Source: Achromobacter pestifer
GTDB lineage: Bacteria; Pseudomonadota; Gammaproteobacteria; Burkholderiales; Burkholderiaceae_B
Length of the DNA: 64,000 nt
NCBI RefSeq assembly: GCF_013267355.1
Contig: NZ_CP053985.1
Coordinates: 1,426,001 to 1,490,000, forward strand
Reading direction: 5' to 3'
Part shown: piece after piece, positions 32,971 through 41,413 of the stretch
Numbering within the stretch: the stretch's first letter is position 1
How the letters are laid out: each line of letters opens with the position of its first letter
Program-made: the position numbers and the translations under genes
Notes under the pieces: model-generated
What the model was told of the DNA's origin: nothing
The model's database searches: none
Seen by the model: only the letters and a program-made list of their open reading frames with translations

Positions 32971-35082
32971 ATGCCGCTGAATAAAAAAAATCGCGGCCTG
33001 CGCCGCCTGAACATCGCATTTCTCTGCGCCCTGCCCTTAGCCCTGCTCTGCGCCGCCGCGCTCTACTGCGCACACCGACAAGTCCTGCTGCGGCACGCTG
33101 ACCTGCTGCAACTCGACTTCCCAACGCTACTGCGCACCAATGCCTGGTTGTTCGCCTGCGTCTTGCTCCTACTGATCGCCGGACTCCACGCCGGCGCCGT
33201 GCTCTGGTTCTGGTGCCGCCGCTACATCGTCCAGCCGGCGCATGCGGCCAGGCGGGCGCTCGCTGAATGCGAAGCGCTTGGCCGGACCATGCTCGCCACG
33301 GTTCCCTGCGCGCTGTGCGCGCTCTCCCGCGCCAACGGCCGGCTGGTCTTCAGCAACGCATTGGCGCTGCAATGGCTGGGAGCTGGCGCTGGCCAGCCGC
33401 TGCCGGACACACCCGACGTCAGGCGCTTGTTGCGGCAGGCGCTGGAGGCGGAGGAACCCGGCAGCATCGAGGCGTTCAACGCCCATGATGGCCGCGCACT
33501 GACGGTGGCCTACGCTCCCACGCGATACCACAGACAGGATGTGGTGCTGTGCGCCTTCGCCGACATCAGCGCGCGCGCCGAAATGGAACATCTTCTGGGC
33601 CTCGCCAAGGCGCAGGCGGACAAGGTCTACGAGTCCGGGGCCGGCATCCTGTCCAACATCGCCCGCGAGATTCGCATGCCGCTGTATGGGGTGCTGGGCA
33701 CCCTGGAAGTGCTGGGAATGACGGCGCTGAACGAGGAACAGCGCCAGCATGTCGACCGCATCCACAGCGCCTCCCTCGTTCTCCAGCAGCTCACCGGCGA
33801 CCTGCTCGACATCGCCAGGATCGAGTCCGGGCAGTTCGCCCTGGAAGCCATCGCCTTCGACCCGCGCGAGCTGGTGGAAGGCGCGGTAGCCGCCCATGCC
33901 TCAATGGCTGAACAAAAAGGGTTGATCATCCATGGCGGCATCGACGCCTCGGTGCCGGACTGCGTCTGCGGCGACGCCGGCCGCATCCGGCAGATCCTGG
34001 GCCATCTGCTGAGCAACGCCATCAAGTTCACGGAATCCGGCCAGGTCGTCGCCAGGCTGCGCGCCCAAGCGATGCCGGACGCCAGGCTGCGTCTCCACCT
34101 GCAGGTGACCGACAGCGGCATCGGCATCGCCGCAGCCGAACAGGCCAGGCTGTTCGAGCCCTTCCACCGCCCCGCAGCCAGTTCGCAGGCTGCGCGCGGC
34201 GCGGGCCTGGGTCTGGGCCTGTTCCTGTGCGCCCGTCTCGCGGCGCTCATGGGAACCCGCATCCGGGTCATCAGCGAACCAGGGCTGGGCAGCAGCTTCT
34301 CCGTTTCCTTCATGCTGGACCAGGCGCAGGCGCCCTGCGGTCCGGCCCCGCAGTTGCAGGGCCTGAATGCCCACAATCTCCTGCACCTCCGGATCCTCGT
34401 CGTCGAAGGCAACCCCATCAACCAGGCCACGCTGCACGATCAGCTCATGCGCCTGGGTTGCCATGCCACGCTCGCGTCGGACGGGGCCGAAGGACTGGCA
34501 TTGTGGAACATACAGCCCTTCGACCTGGTCATGACGGATACCGATCTGCCCAGCATGAACGGCTACGCGCTCGCCAGGGCCCTGCGCGCCCAGGGCATCA
34601 CGGCGCCCATCATCGCCCTGCTCACGAGCGCGAGCCGGGCGGAGGAGCAACGGTGCGCGGCGGCCGGCATGGACGGTTGGCTCGCCAAGCCGATAGGCTT
34701 GCGCGCGCTCAGGCAAAGACTCCAGGCATACGCTACCGCGCCCCCCCGTGCGCAAGGCATTTCGGCCGCAACGCCGCGGATCGGTGCGGCAGAGGTTCCC
34801 GCCAAATACAAAGCCGTCTTTCTCGAAACCATGGACCGCGATATCGTCCGGCTGGAAGCCTCGATGCGGAACGGCGACACCGCGGATGTCCGCGCCCTGC
34901 TGCACCGGATACGCGGGGGCCTGGCCGCCGTGCACATGATCCCTCTACTGAGCCAGGCCGACGACCTGTCGGCCTTGCAGCGCAAGCAAGGCCTGAACGG
35001 CGCGGTGCCTCGGCAGATCGCCGCTTTCATCGGGCAGCTGCGCGGCAAGATGCGCGAAATCGCGGCAGAAGACAACGGCTGA
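32971..35082 (+). CDS. Hybrid kinase-like protein lacking the H-box histidine, with REC and HPt
   Basis: 703 residues. Start ATG 32971 (weak ribosome site; 34 bases after the REC-EAL stop). Two N-terminal transmembrane helices (about residues 14-32 and 55-78) with almost no periplasmic loop. The segment that should be SHEIRTP reads IAREIRMPLYGVLG, so the phospho-accepting His is Arg232. ATPase motifs are mostly kept (LGHLLSNAIKF, DSGIGI, GLGLGLFL). The receiver has VVEGNPINQ (one acidic pocket residue replaced by Gly) but retains Asp523 in MTDTDLPSMNG. A C-terminal HPt domain carries His645 in LLHRIRGG. It probably cannot autophosphorylate and may instead relay phosphate from the kinase at 28866 or act as a scaffold. 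Confidence 0.9.
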   Translation: MPLNKKNRGLRRLNIAFLCALPLALLCAAALYCAHRQVLLRHADLLQLDFPTLLRTNAWLFACVLLLLIAGLHAGAVLWFWCRRYIVQPAHAARRALAECEALGRTMLATVPCALCALSRANGRLVFSNALALQWLGAGAGQPLPDTPDVRRLLRQALEAEEPGSIEAFNAHDGRALTVAYAPTRYHRQDVVLCAFADISARAEMEHLLGLAKAQADKVYESGAGILSNIAREIRMPLYGVLGTLEVLGMTALNEEQRQHVDRIHSASLVLQQLTGDLLDIARIESGQFALEAIAFDPRELVEGAVAAHASMAEQKGLIIHGGIDASVPDCVCGDAGRIRQILGHLLSNAIKFTESGQVVARLRAQAMPDARLRLHLQVTDSGIGIAAAEQARLFEPFHRPAASSQAARGAGLGLGLFLCARLAALMGTRIRVISEPGLGSSFSVSFMLDQAQAPCGPAPQLQGLNAHNLLHLRILVVEGNPINQATLHDQLMRLGCHATLASDGAEGLALWNIQPFDLVMTDTDLPSMNGYALARALRAQGITAPIIALLTSASRAEEQRCAAAGMDGWLAKPIGLRALRQRLQAYATAPPRAQGISAATPRIGAAEVPAKYKAVFLETMDRDIVRLEASMRNGDTADVRALLHRIRGGLAAVHMIPLLSQADDLSALQRKQGLNGAVPRQIAAFIGQLRGKMREIAAEDNG

Positions 35083-35203
35083 ACTTGCGCCATCTCAATG
35101 CGAGAACCGCCGCAAGTTTGAATGCGGCTCGATGGCAGGCAATTGAGAAAATTCCCATAGTTCATGCATCCAGTGGTTTCTAGAATCACAATTTGAAAAC
35201 AGA

Positions 35204-36073
35204 ATGCATGCCTCGCGCGCTAGCGCAGTCGCCATCCTGGCCGACAACGCGCAGGCTTGCGCCAAAAAAATGGAACCTCTCACCAGCGGTGGTGTATTCC
35301 CTCTTCCCGCAGATCCGGCATCAGCGGAAGTTGGCTATCAGCCCGTCTTTTCCGCCGATGGCCGGGTGTGCGAATACGCGTTGCCCGACCTGTACCCGGG
35401 CCACGCCTCCAGGCAAGATGGCGGCCATCCCGCCACGCAAGAACTGCACGACGCGCTGCATCTCTTCGGGCAGGGAAATCAAGGCATTCCACTGTCCTTC
35501 AGTTATGCGCGCGATGCCGCAAGCGTCCCGTGGTCGGCGCACAGTCTGTGCGCCGAACTGAACCTGTCACTGGAGCGGAATCGCTTGCATTTGCTGCCTG
35601 GAAAAAGCGATGACGGCGCTACGGGTCCGAGCTATCCGGCCTCGCTGGTCACGCTGAACATCCCCATGACGTGGGATCTGCTGCCGGATGCCGAACTCTT
35701 CAAGAACCGGCACGACTTCGGCACCGGCCTGAGAGTCAGGATCGGCCCGACGCTCGTGGAAGGCCGGCCGGTTCCGCACGGCGTGCTGCGCGTGGCGGGA
35801 CTGCATATGAAGATCCCCGAACGGTTCTCGGAACATCCCATGCTGCATGGAAAGTTCTTTTCCCTGCTGCAGCGGGCGCAGGCGTTCAAGCTGCCCGTGC
35901 TGGTCATGGGTATCGATGACGCCACCGATTTCCATTGGATGCGCTCCTTTCCGAACCTGATGTTCCAGGGGGATCTGCTGTCGACGCGCATCGGCGCGGA
36001 CAGCCTGAGTCTGCTTCTGGCGATGGGCGGAGACAGGTGGCGCGACTTCAAGGTTGGAGGGCATGCGCGATAG
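35204..36073 (+). CDS. Degenerate EAL-domain protein, predicted inactive
   Basis: 289 residues, soluble, no signal peptide. The EAL fold is recognisable by pattern: GYQPVFSADGRVCEYALPDLYPG matches the strand that normally reads YQP...GYEALLR, with catalytic Glu replaced by Tyr58. LHMKIPERF replaces LKIDRSF, VLVMGIDDATDFHWMRSFPN replaces AEGVETxEQxxxLRxLG, and FQGDLLSTRI replaces QGYLFSRP. The metal-binding acidic residues are largely missing, so c-di-GMP hydrolysis is unlikely. YdiV-type proteins show that such domains can work as protein-binding regulators. Position between the phosphorelay and the fimbrial genes suggests a regulatory role. The family assignment is by eye and needs profile confirmation. 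Confidence 0.7.
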   Translation: MHASRASAVAILADNAQACAKKMEPLTSGGVFPLPADPASAEVGYQPVFSADGRVCEYALPDLYPGHASRQDGGHPATQELHDALHLFGQGNQGIPLSFSYARDAASVPWSAHSLCAELNLSLERNRLHLLPGKSDDGATGPSYPASLVTLNIPMTWDLLPDAELFKNRHDFGTGLRVRIGPTLVEGRPVPHGVLRVAGLHMKIPERFSEHPMLHGKFFSLLQRAQAFKLPVLVMGIDDATDFHWMRSFPNLMFQGDLLSTRIGADSLSLLLAMGGDRWRDFKVGGHAR

Positions 36074-36243
36074 CCGCGCGTGATCTGGCTTTCTTCGGCG
36101 CCAGAACAAGAAATTTCTCAGCCCTGAGAGCACGTTGAACCCGGATGATGCATGGGGTCGGACGCACACAAGGCGTCCGCTACACAACCCCGCCTTCACG
36201 AACCCTAGAAGGCATTCATTCAACATCAACTCCAGGTTTTCAT

Positions 36244-36771
36244 ATGAAACTGAACAAGATCCTGATCGCGCTGGGATTGGCTGGCGCGTTTGCCGGCATG
36301 GCGCATGCGGCTACCCCCGCGGAGATAAGCAAAAGCGTCACCAAGAGCATCACCCTGACCGCTCAGATCAACGACGCGATTTTCGTGTCCAAGCCCGACG
36401 GCTCCACCTGGTACGGCACCGAGGAGCTCGAACCGGAAGACCACAAGCAGCTGAAATTCTCCAAGACGCTACCGATCCGCATATTTTCGAAGGCCGCTGG
36501 AATCAACGTCAAGCTCTCCCAACCTCTGAAAATGTCCAACGGGCACCTCGAGATGAGCAACGCGCAGGTGATCTTGACCCACGCCGCAGGCGACGAAACC
36601 CTGGCATACGACGCGTAGAAAGCGATTACCCAGGTCGTGAAAACCGACGGCGGCTACGACGAAATTCACAATCTGGAAATTTCGGTGGATAGCCCCAAGC
36701 AAAGCGGCACCCAGACCGTCAACGGCAGCTACAGCGGCAATCTGGTCATGGTTTTCGAGCCGATCCCTTAA
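36244..36771 (+). pseudogene. Major fimbrial subunit (alternate CS1/CFA-I class) with in-frame amber codon
   Basis: Signal peptide MKLNKILIALGLAGAFAGMAHA, then a mature start ATPAEISKSVTKSITLTAQIN like CFA/I-class pilins. The reading frame meets TAG at 36616-36618 (codon 125), after ...GDETLAYDA. Beyond it the same frame stays open and pilin-like for 50 more codons to TAA at 36769-36771, ending GNYSG-like NGSYSGNLVMVFEPIP. The downstream part is essential for a complete pilin fold, so the gene is either broken by one substitution, made functional by amber suppression, or a sequencing error. It is the first gene of the fimbrial cluster; the usher gene begins 68 bases later. Confidence 0.88.
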
Positions 36772-36839
36772 GCCTCGCTCGACCACCTTTCTCCAGGGCC
36801 CCGTCCGGGGCTCTTCCTTCCCCTTTTGGACTGCAGGGC

Positions 36840-39101
36840 ATGCGCGCTCATTGGGTTTCCTTTTGCCTCAAAAAAATCCTGCCGTGCGTTCTTGCCGCGT
36901 CCTCCACCCAGGTCTTTGCGCAAGTGAAGATTTCCTACGGCATCCCCGAAGGCTTCAGCGCGGTTGAAATGGACAATAGCGCAAGCTACGTCTCCAGCTT
37001 CAACGGCAGGACGCTGCCTGGATTGATCGCCTATTCGCTGGAGCAGAACCGGCTCGCGTTCGACCCCGTCAAGTATGCGGAAAACGGTGTGACGGTGGAA
37101 GAAATAGAAACCATCCGCCAGGTGATTTCCACGATCGACTACAAGCAATGCGTCAACGGCTGCGACCTGCGCGTGGCGGAGCACTACGTCACCATCGACA
37201 AGATCCGCCGCACATTGCAGATCAGAAGCTCGCGCGACGACTACCTGTCTCCGGCGACCACCTGGGGACTGATCAACAATCAGTCGCTGGACCTGCGCGG
37301 CTCTTCCGACAGCTATCGCGCCATGAACCTCAGCGGCACGACATGGCTGGGCCTGCCGCTGCGCAGCTTCGGCTACATGAGCTGGTATGGCAGCCGTAAC
37401 CGCATGCGCGGCCGCAGCAACGGCGATCAGGGTATCTCGTCCTACTTCCTGCAGAAAAACTTTCACGGCACCTATGTGCGGGCGGGTAAGCAGAACAGCC
37501 TCGATTACGCCTCGGGCTCGGTCAGCACGATGCTCTCGCCCAGCTTCGATCAGTTCATCACCATCGGCAGCCAGAACCATTTGCGGGCCGACCGCGATAC
37601 GGGTTCGCTGGTGCTGTATTCCACCGCGGAAGGCAACTACGAGTTCTACCGCAACGGGCGTCTCATCCTGAAGCGCCCCGCCATGCTTGGCCGCAACGAG
37701 ATCAGCTTCATCGACCTGCCTGGCGGCTACTACCCGGTGGAGATCCGGCTGGTGGACCGCAACGGCAATCTGATCAACCGCGAAACTCGCGACATCAACA
37801 ATCTGAATTTCAACGGCGGCGGCGGCAATTCCTGGCACATGACCGCGGGCAAGGAAATGGGCGCGGACGGGCAACTATTCCAGGCCGCCGTGAGCCGCAA
37901 CCTGAGCCAGTTCTACCTGAACGCCTCGGTCATCAGCGGCGATCAGTCCCGCTGGGCGGGCGAACTCAACGTCACGCGTCCCTCCCGCATCGGCACGGCA
38001 GACCTCACGCCCACGCTGGGCCTGTTGGGCGGCGAGCGCGGCACGGGCGGCTATTTCAACCTGTCGATGAGCGACCCCGTGCTGGGCAGCCTGTCGGCCA
38101 GCCGCTACCAGAACACAAGCGTATCGCGCTTCTATTGGGGCGCGCCCAGCACCAGTTTTTCATACAGCAGAAGCGTGGGCGAGGTCATGCTGGGCTACAA
38201 CTACAACAAGCACAGCCGCGGCGAAGTACAGCAAGCCGAAGCACGCTGGAACTACCGCCCCAACGGCCTGTGGTCGACCTTCTCCTTGGGCGTGCAAAAA
38301 GGCGGCTACGGCCGTGGCGACGGCGGCTACGCCGTGTACTTCAACATGAGCTGGACCCTGGACAAGACCCAAGCCAGCTTCCGCGCGGCCCGCCAGGGCG
38401 GCGAAACCCAGCTCAGCGGCGACTACCGCAAGGAGTTCCAGGACAGCTACGGTGTCTCGACGGCCGGCGTGACCGTCAACCGGAGCAGCGGAAACGACAG
38501 CGTCAACCTCTATGGCAGCCGCTCGGGCACGCGTGGTGAAACATCCCTCAGCCTGGGCCACAGCAACTACGGCAGCAACGCGGATTTCAACTACCGCGGC
38601 ATGCTGGCGGCCAGCGGCCAGGGCATTGCGCTGGGACGTTACAGCAGCAGCGGCAGCGCCATGCTGCTGAAAACACCCGAAGTCGCCGGCGCTTCCTACG
38701 GCTTCAGCGTAGAGGGCCATCCGGTCGGCGGCGGCAGCACCTACGCCGTACCGCTAGGCCAGTACCGCGACGTTCCGTTCGCCCGCGTCCTGAGCAACAG
38801 CGAGCACATGGACATGAGCATCGAAGTCCCTGCCAACGTCGTCCGCGCCCATCCCGGCCAGGTGTATGCGGCGCAAGCCAAGGTGGCGATCAACATGGTC
38901 TACAGCGGCATCCTGACGGATCCCTCCGGCAAGCCCCTGGGAGGAACCATCCAGGAAACCGGCGACACCGCCTATCCCAACGGACTGTTCTCCATCGCCA
39001 GCAAGACCGTGCTTCGCAACATCACGCTGCGGCAGCCGAGCCGCAGTTACACCTGCGACCTCGGCAACGCCATCAACGGCAGCTACTACCGCTGCCAATA
39101 A
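36840..39101 (+). CDS. Fimbrial outer-membrane usher, alternate (CS1/TcfC) class
   Basis: A 753-residue beta-barrel usher that exports and assembles pilins. The signal peptide ends ...STQVFA. The N-terminal substrate-recruiting region follows, then the barrel with EGNYEFYRNGRLILKRPAMLGRNEISFIDLPGGYYPVEIRLVD (the plug-like segment around residues 265-310). The C-terminal domain has two cysteines (SRSYTCDLGNAINGSYYRCQ). It is shorter than FimD-type ushers (>800 residues) and close to the length of CooC/CfaC/CblC ushers. Chaperone 1 follows after 24 bases. Confidence 0.92.
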   Translation: MRAHWVSFCLKKILPCVLAASSTQVFAQVKISYGIPEGFSAVEMDNSASYVSSFNGRTLPGLIAYSLEQNRLAFDPVKYAENGVTVEEIETIRQVISTIDYKQCVNGCDLRVAEHYVTIDKIRRTLQIRSSRDDYLSPATTWGLINNQSLDLRGSSDSYRAMNLSGTTWLGLPLRSFGYMSWYGSRNRMRGRSNGDQGISSYFLQKNFHGTYVRAGKQNSLDYASGSVSTMLSPSFDQFITIGSQNHLRADRDTGSLVLYSTAEGNYEFYRNGRLILKRPAMLGRNEISFIDLPGGYYPVEIRLVDRNGNLINRETRDINNLNFNGGGGNSWHMTAGKEMGADGQLFQAAVSRNLSQFYLNASVISGDQSRWAGELNVTRPSRIGTADLTPTLGLLGGERGTGGYFNLSMSDPVLGSLSASRYQNTSVSRFYWGAPSTSFSYSRSVGEVMLGYNYNKHSRGEVQQAEARWNYRPNGLWSTFSLGVQKGGYGRGDGGYAVYFNMSWTLDKTQASFRAARQGGETQLSGDYRKEFQDSYGVSTAGVTVNRSSGNDSVNLYGSRSGTRGETSLSLGHSNYGSNADFNYRGMLAASGQGIALGRYSSSGSAMLLKTPEVAGASYGFSVEGHPVGGGSTYAVPLGQYRDVPFARVLSNSEHMDMSIEVPANVVRAHPGQVYAAQAKVAINMVYSGILTDPSGKPLGGTIQETGDTAYPNGLFSIASKTVLRNITLRQPSRSYTCDLGNAINGSYYRCQ

Positions 39102-39125
39102 CCGGATATCCGAAGAGGAACCCCG

Positions 39126-39809
39126 ATGCTACGCAAGACTCTGCTCACGCTGTTCGCTTCGATGCTGCTGGCCGCACAACCGGCGCAAGCCGAAGGTGAA
39201 CTGCTGGTGATGCCGGCCCGAATCAAGGTCTTCAATGGTCACGACTACGGCGTCTCCGTCAGGAACATGGGCGACGGACCGCTCTACCTGTCGGCCACGC
39301 TGCAGAAGGTGATGAATCCCGGCCTCGCCCCCGAGGAGCATGTGCCGTTAAGCCAACTCGAGCATCCAGGCCTGCTCGCCAGTCCTGACAAGTTGACGCT
39401 GGGACCCGGCCAAAGCCGCACCATCAGCCTGAAGTCGCTATCCGTGCCGGCAGCGGAAGAGATGTATCGCCTGTACGTCGTGCCAGTAAGGGCGATGCAG
39501 GTGGAAGAAGCGCCCCAGGACAAGATCAGCGCGCCCATGTCCGTCTCCATAGGCTATGGCGTGCTGGTCCAGCACATGCCTCCTCCGGGTCAGCAACGGT
39601 CGGCCTGGTCCTATCGCTGCGAAGGCGAGGGAGTGAGGCTGGAGAACACCGGCAATGTGTCGCTGGTTCTTGCGGATATTGCTTCGCCGGACCGTAGGCA
39701 GGAGCAGAACCGGGTGGTCCTGTTTCCTGGCCTGTCCCGACGCTTCGAGGGGCGGGAGCTGAAGATGCTGGTCGGCGATGCGCCGCAGGGCTTCGATTGC
39801 CGCGGATGA
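39126..39809 (+). CDS. Fimbrial periplasmic chaperone 1
   Basis: 227 residues with a signal peptide ending AAQPAQA. Two Ig-like domains: domain 1 has RIKVFNGHDYGVSVRNMGDGPLYLSATLQKV, then LTLGPGQSRTISLKSL (the G1-preceding loop) and YRLYVVPVRAM; domain 2 includes WSYRCEGEGVRLENTGNVSLVL. A cysteine pair is present in domain 2. It should cap pilin subunits and deliver them to the adjacent usher. Its TGA overlaps the adhesin start by four bases (ATGA). Confidence 0.92.
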   Translation: MLRKTLLTLFASMLLAAQPAQAEGELLVMPARIKVFNGHDYGVSVRNMGDGPLYLSATLQKVMNPGLAPEEHVPLSQLEHPGLLASPDKLTLGPGQSRTISLKSLSVPAAEEMYRLYVVPVRAMQVEEAPQDKISAPMSVSIGYGVLVQHMPPPGQQRSAWSYRCEGEGVRLENTGNVSLVLADIASPDRRQEQNRVVLFPGLSRRFEGRELKMLVGDAPQGFDCRG

Positions 39810-40885
39810 ACACATCAATCACAACCGGGAGGCCAAGTTTGTTCAAACTAGTTTTGGGACAAAGAACATGGGCAGGACTCATGCCCGCTGTTCTGGCGCT
39901 CAGCGCAATACTGACGAACGGGGACGCCTCGGCGAACGAAAACGCCTGGGGCGCCAACCTCGAATACAGCAACATGAGCAATGGCTATAGCAATTGCACT
40001 TATCAGGACAATGGCAACGGCACCAGTACAGTGGGCGTGACCATCAGCTACAAGAGCGCTTGGGGTCACCTTGGCAACCGGCCATTCAGATCCCGGGGAG
40101 TTTTGGTCTACACCTATGACAAGAATGGCAATCTGCAAAATAGCGACATCCTCGCCCGCGACGTCTACATGGACGGCACGCGGCACACGGGAATGTCAAG
40201 CAACCGCAGCTTCGGCGTGTTCTACAACGTAACCATGGGGCGCCCCTTTGCGTCCTGGCACGTGACGAACGCCCAAACCGTGCGGGTATTAGTCAATATT
40301 GACAACAAATTTCTGACGCAGTGGCCTGCAATAGGGGTAAGAGCCGGAAACGTCTCGCAGGTCAACATTTACGCCGAAATCACCGGCCTGGCCTATATCG
40401 GCGTGAACAATTCTTCGGGCAACTGCAATGTGATCACCGAGCCCGAAATTCCGCCACCGCCCGTAGATGCAAAGATCACCATGTCGGCGCCCGATTGGGA
40501 CTTGGGAGAGCTGCCACAGGGGACTGCAACGAGAACGCCTTTTCATGGCGTCGGCGACCAACTGTGCTTCACTTATGACAACCTCAAATGGACAGGATTG
40601 CGCTACGCCATCAACGCCACCAACCAGAATGGCCTGTCAGGTAACGGTTCATACCAACTCAGGCACCTGACCTCGCCTGCCGACACGGTGCCATACCGGG
40701 TCGTACTGCAAGACGCGACGACCAATACCGAAGTCGCGCTGCCCAACACAAGCAATGCAGTTTCCGCCTTAGGCAACAACGGACGCGATTGCTTCTTCCC
40801 CACGTTCACGGCCGACACGCCGAAGGCAGCGAAAGAGGGCGACTACAGCGACGTGCTCACCTTCACGGTCGTCGCGCGGCCTTAG
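39806..40885 (+). CDS. Fimbrial tip adhesin (CfaE/CblD-like)
   Basis: 359 residues, the length typical of CfaE-class tip adhesins. A long signal region ends near ...GDASA (about residue 45). Residues 46-205 form a Tyr/Asn-rich putative receptor-binding domain. A proline hinge (EPEIPPPPVD, about residues 211-220) leads to a pilin-like C-terminal domain ending VLTFTVVARP. Codon use and GC (for example 39960-40350) are visibly more AT-rich than in the flanking chaperone genes, as often seen in adhesins under diversifying selection or transfer. The ATG overlaps the chaperone 1 stop, implying coupling. Confidence 0.85.
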   Translation: MNTSITTGRPSLFKLVLGQRTWAGLMPAVLALSAILTNGDASANENAWGANLEYSNMSNGYSNCTYQDNGNGTSTVGVTISYKSAWGHLGNRPFRSRGVLVYTYDKNGNLQNSDILARDVYMDGTRHTGMSSNRSFGVFYNVTMGRPFASWHVTNAQTVRVLVNIDNKFLTQWPAIGVRAGNVSQVNIYAEITGLAYIGVNNSSGNCNVITEPEIPPPPVDAKITMSAPDWDLGELPQGTATRTPFHGVGDQLCFTYDNLKWTGLRYAINATNQNGLSGNGSYQLRHLTSPADTVPYRVVLQDATTNTEVALPNTSNAVSALGNNGRDCFFPTFTADTPKAAKEGDYSDVLTFTVVARP

Positions 40886-40893
40886 TTCATACC

Positions 40894-41394
40894 ATGCGCC
40901 GTCATGCCCTTCCCCGGCAATTCGCCCGCCACACCGCGTTTGTCGTCGCCGCACTCGCCCTGCCCTGGCCCCAGCACAGCCAGGGGGCCGGCATCCTGCA
41001 CCTGCCGAGGGCGGAACTGCGCCTGGAGCCCGGTCGAGCGCCGGGCGAACTGCTGGCGGAAAACCGCGGCGACAGCCCGCTCTATCTGGATGTGGAGCAG
41101 CAGCTGCTGCTCAATCCCGGATCGACGCCCGAAGTGCTGGTGCCCGTGGGCGAGACCGAACAACCCGGCTTGCTGGTCACCCCCAACCGCCTGATCCTGG
41201 CGCCCGGACAACAGTACCGGATGAGCGTGCGTGTCTTGACTACACCTGCCCGCACGCAAGTCTGGCGTATCACCTTCCGGCCCAGGGAGCGGGTGATTCT
41301 GAAAGACGGCGAGGCCGATGGCAGCGCTCCCTTGATCATCAATATGGCGTACGGCGTGCTGATCTATCAAATCGCCGTGCACGATCAGCCTTGA
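40894..41394 (+). CDS. Half-length fimbrial chaperone-like protein
   Basis: 166 residues, starting at ATG 40894 eight bases after the adhesin stop. The signal peptide ends ...HSQGA. The remainder is one Ig-like chaperone domain: RAELRLEPGRAPGELLAENRGDSPLYLDVEQQLLLNPGS, RLILAPGQQYRMSVRVL and WRITFRPRERVIL, closing with a G-strand-like INMAYGVLIYQIAVHDQP. It ends there, where full chaperones begin domain 2. Only 19 bases separate its stop from the next gene, so no domain-2 remnant exists. It may be a truncated but retained chaperone for a specific subunit, or a degraded gene. Confidence 0.8.
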   Translation: MRRHALPRQFARHTAFVVAALALPWPQHSQGAGILHLPRAELRLEPGRAPGELLAENRGDSPLYLDVEQQLLLNPGSTPEVLVPVGETEQPGLLVTPNRLILAPGQQYRMSVRVLTTPARTQVWRITFRPRERVILKDGEADGSAPLIINMAYGVLIYQIAVHDQP

Positions 41395-41413
41395 ATCCCA
41401 TGAGAACCGTCAC

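Noticed and set aside
30546..33014. 822-codon open frame on the minus strand
   Set aside because: Antisense to the hybrid kinase and REC-EAL genes, with no domain recognisable in the translation.
36109..36118. AGAAATTTCT palindrome before the pilin gene as a BvgA-type site
   Set aside because: The half-site orientation is opposite to that of BvgA heptads and it stands alone, so there is no basis for the claim.
36616..36618. Pyrrolysine or other recoding at the pilin TAG
   Set aside because: No pyrrolysine machinery is expected in this group and no recoding element was seen. Nonsense mutation, suppression or sequencing error are simpler.
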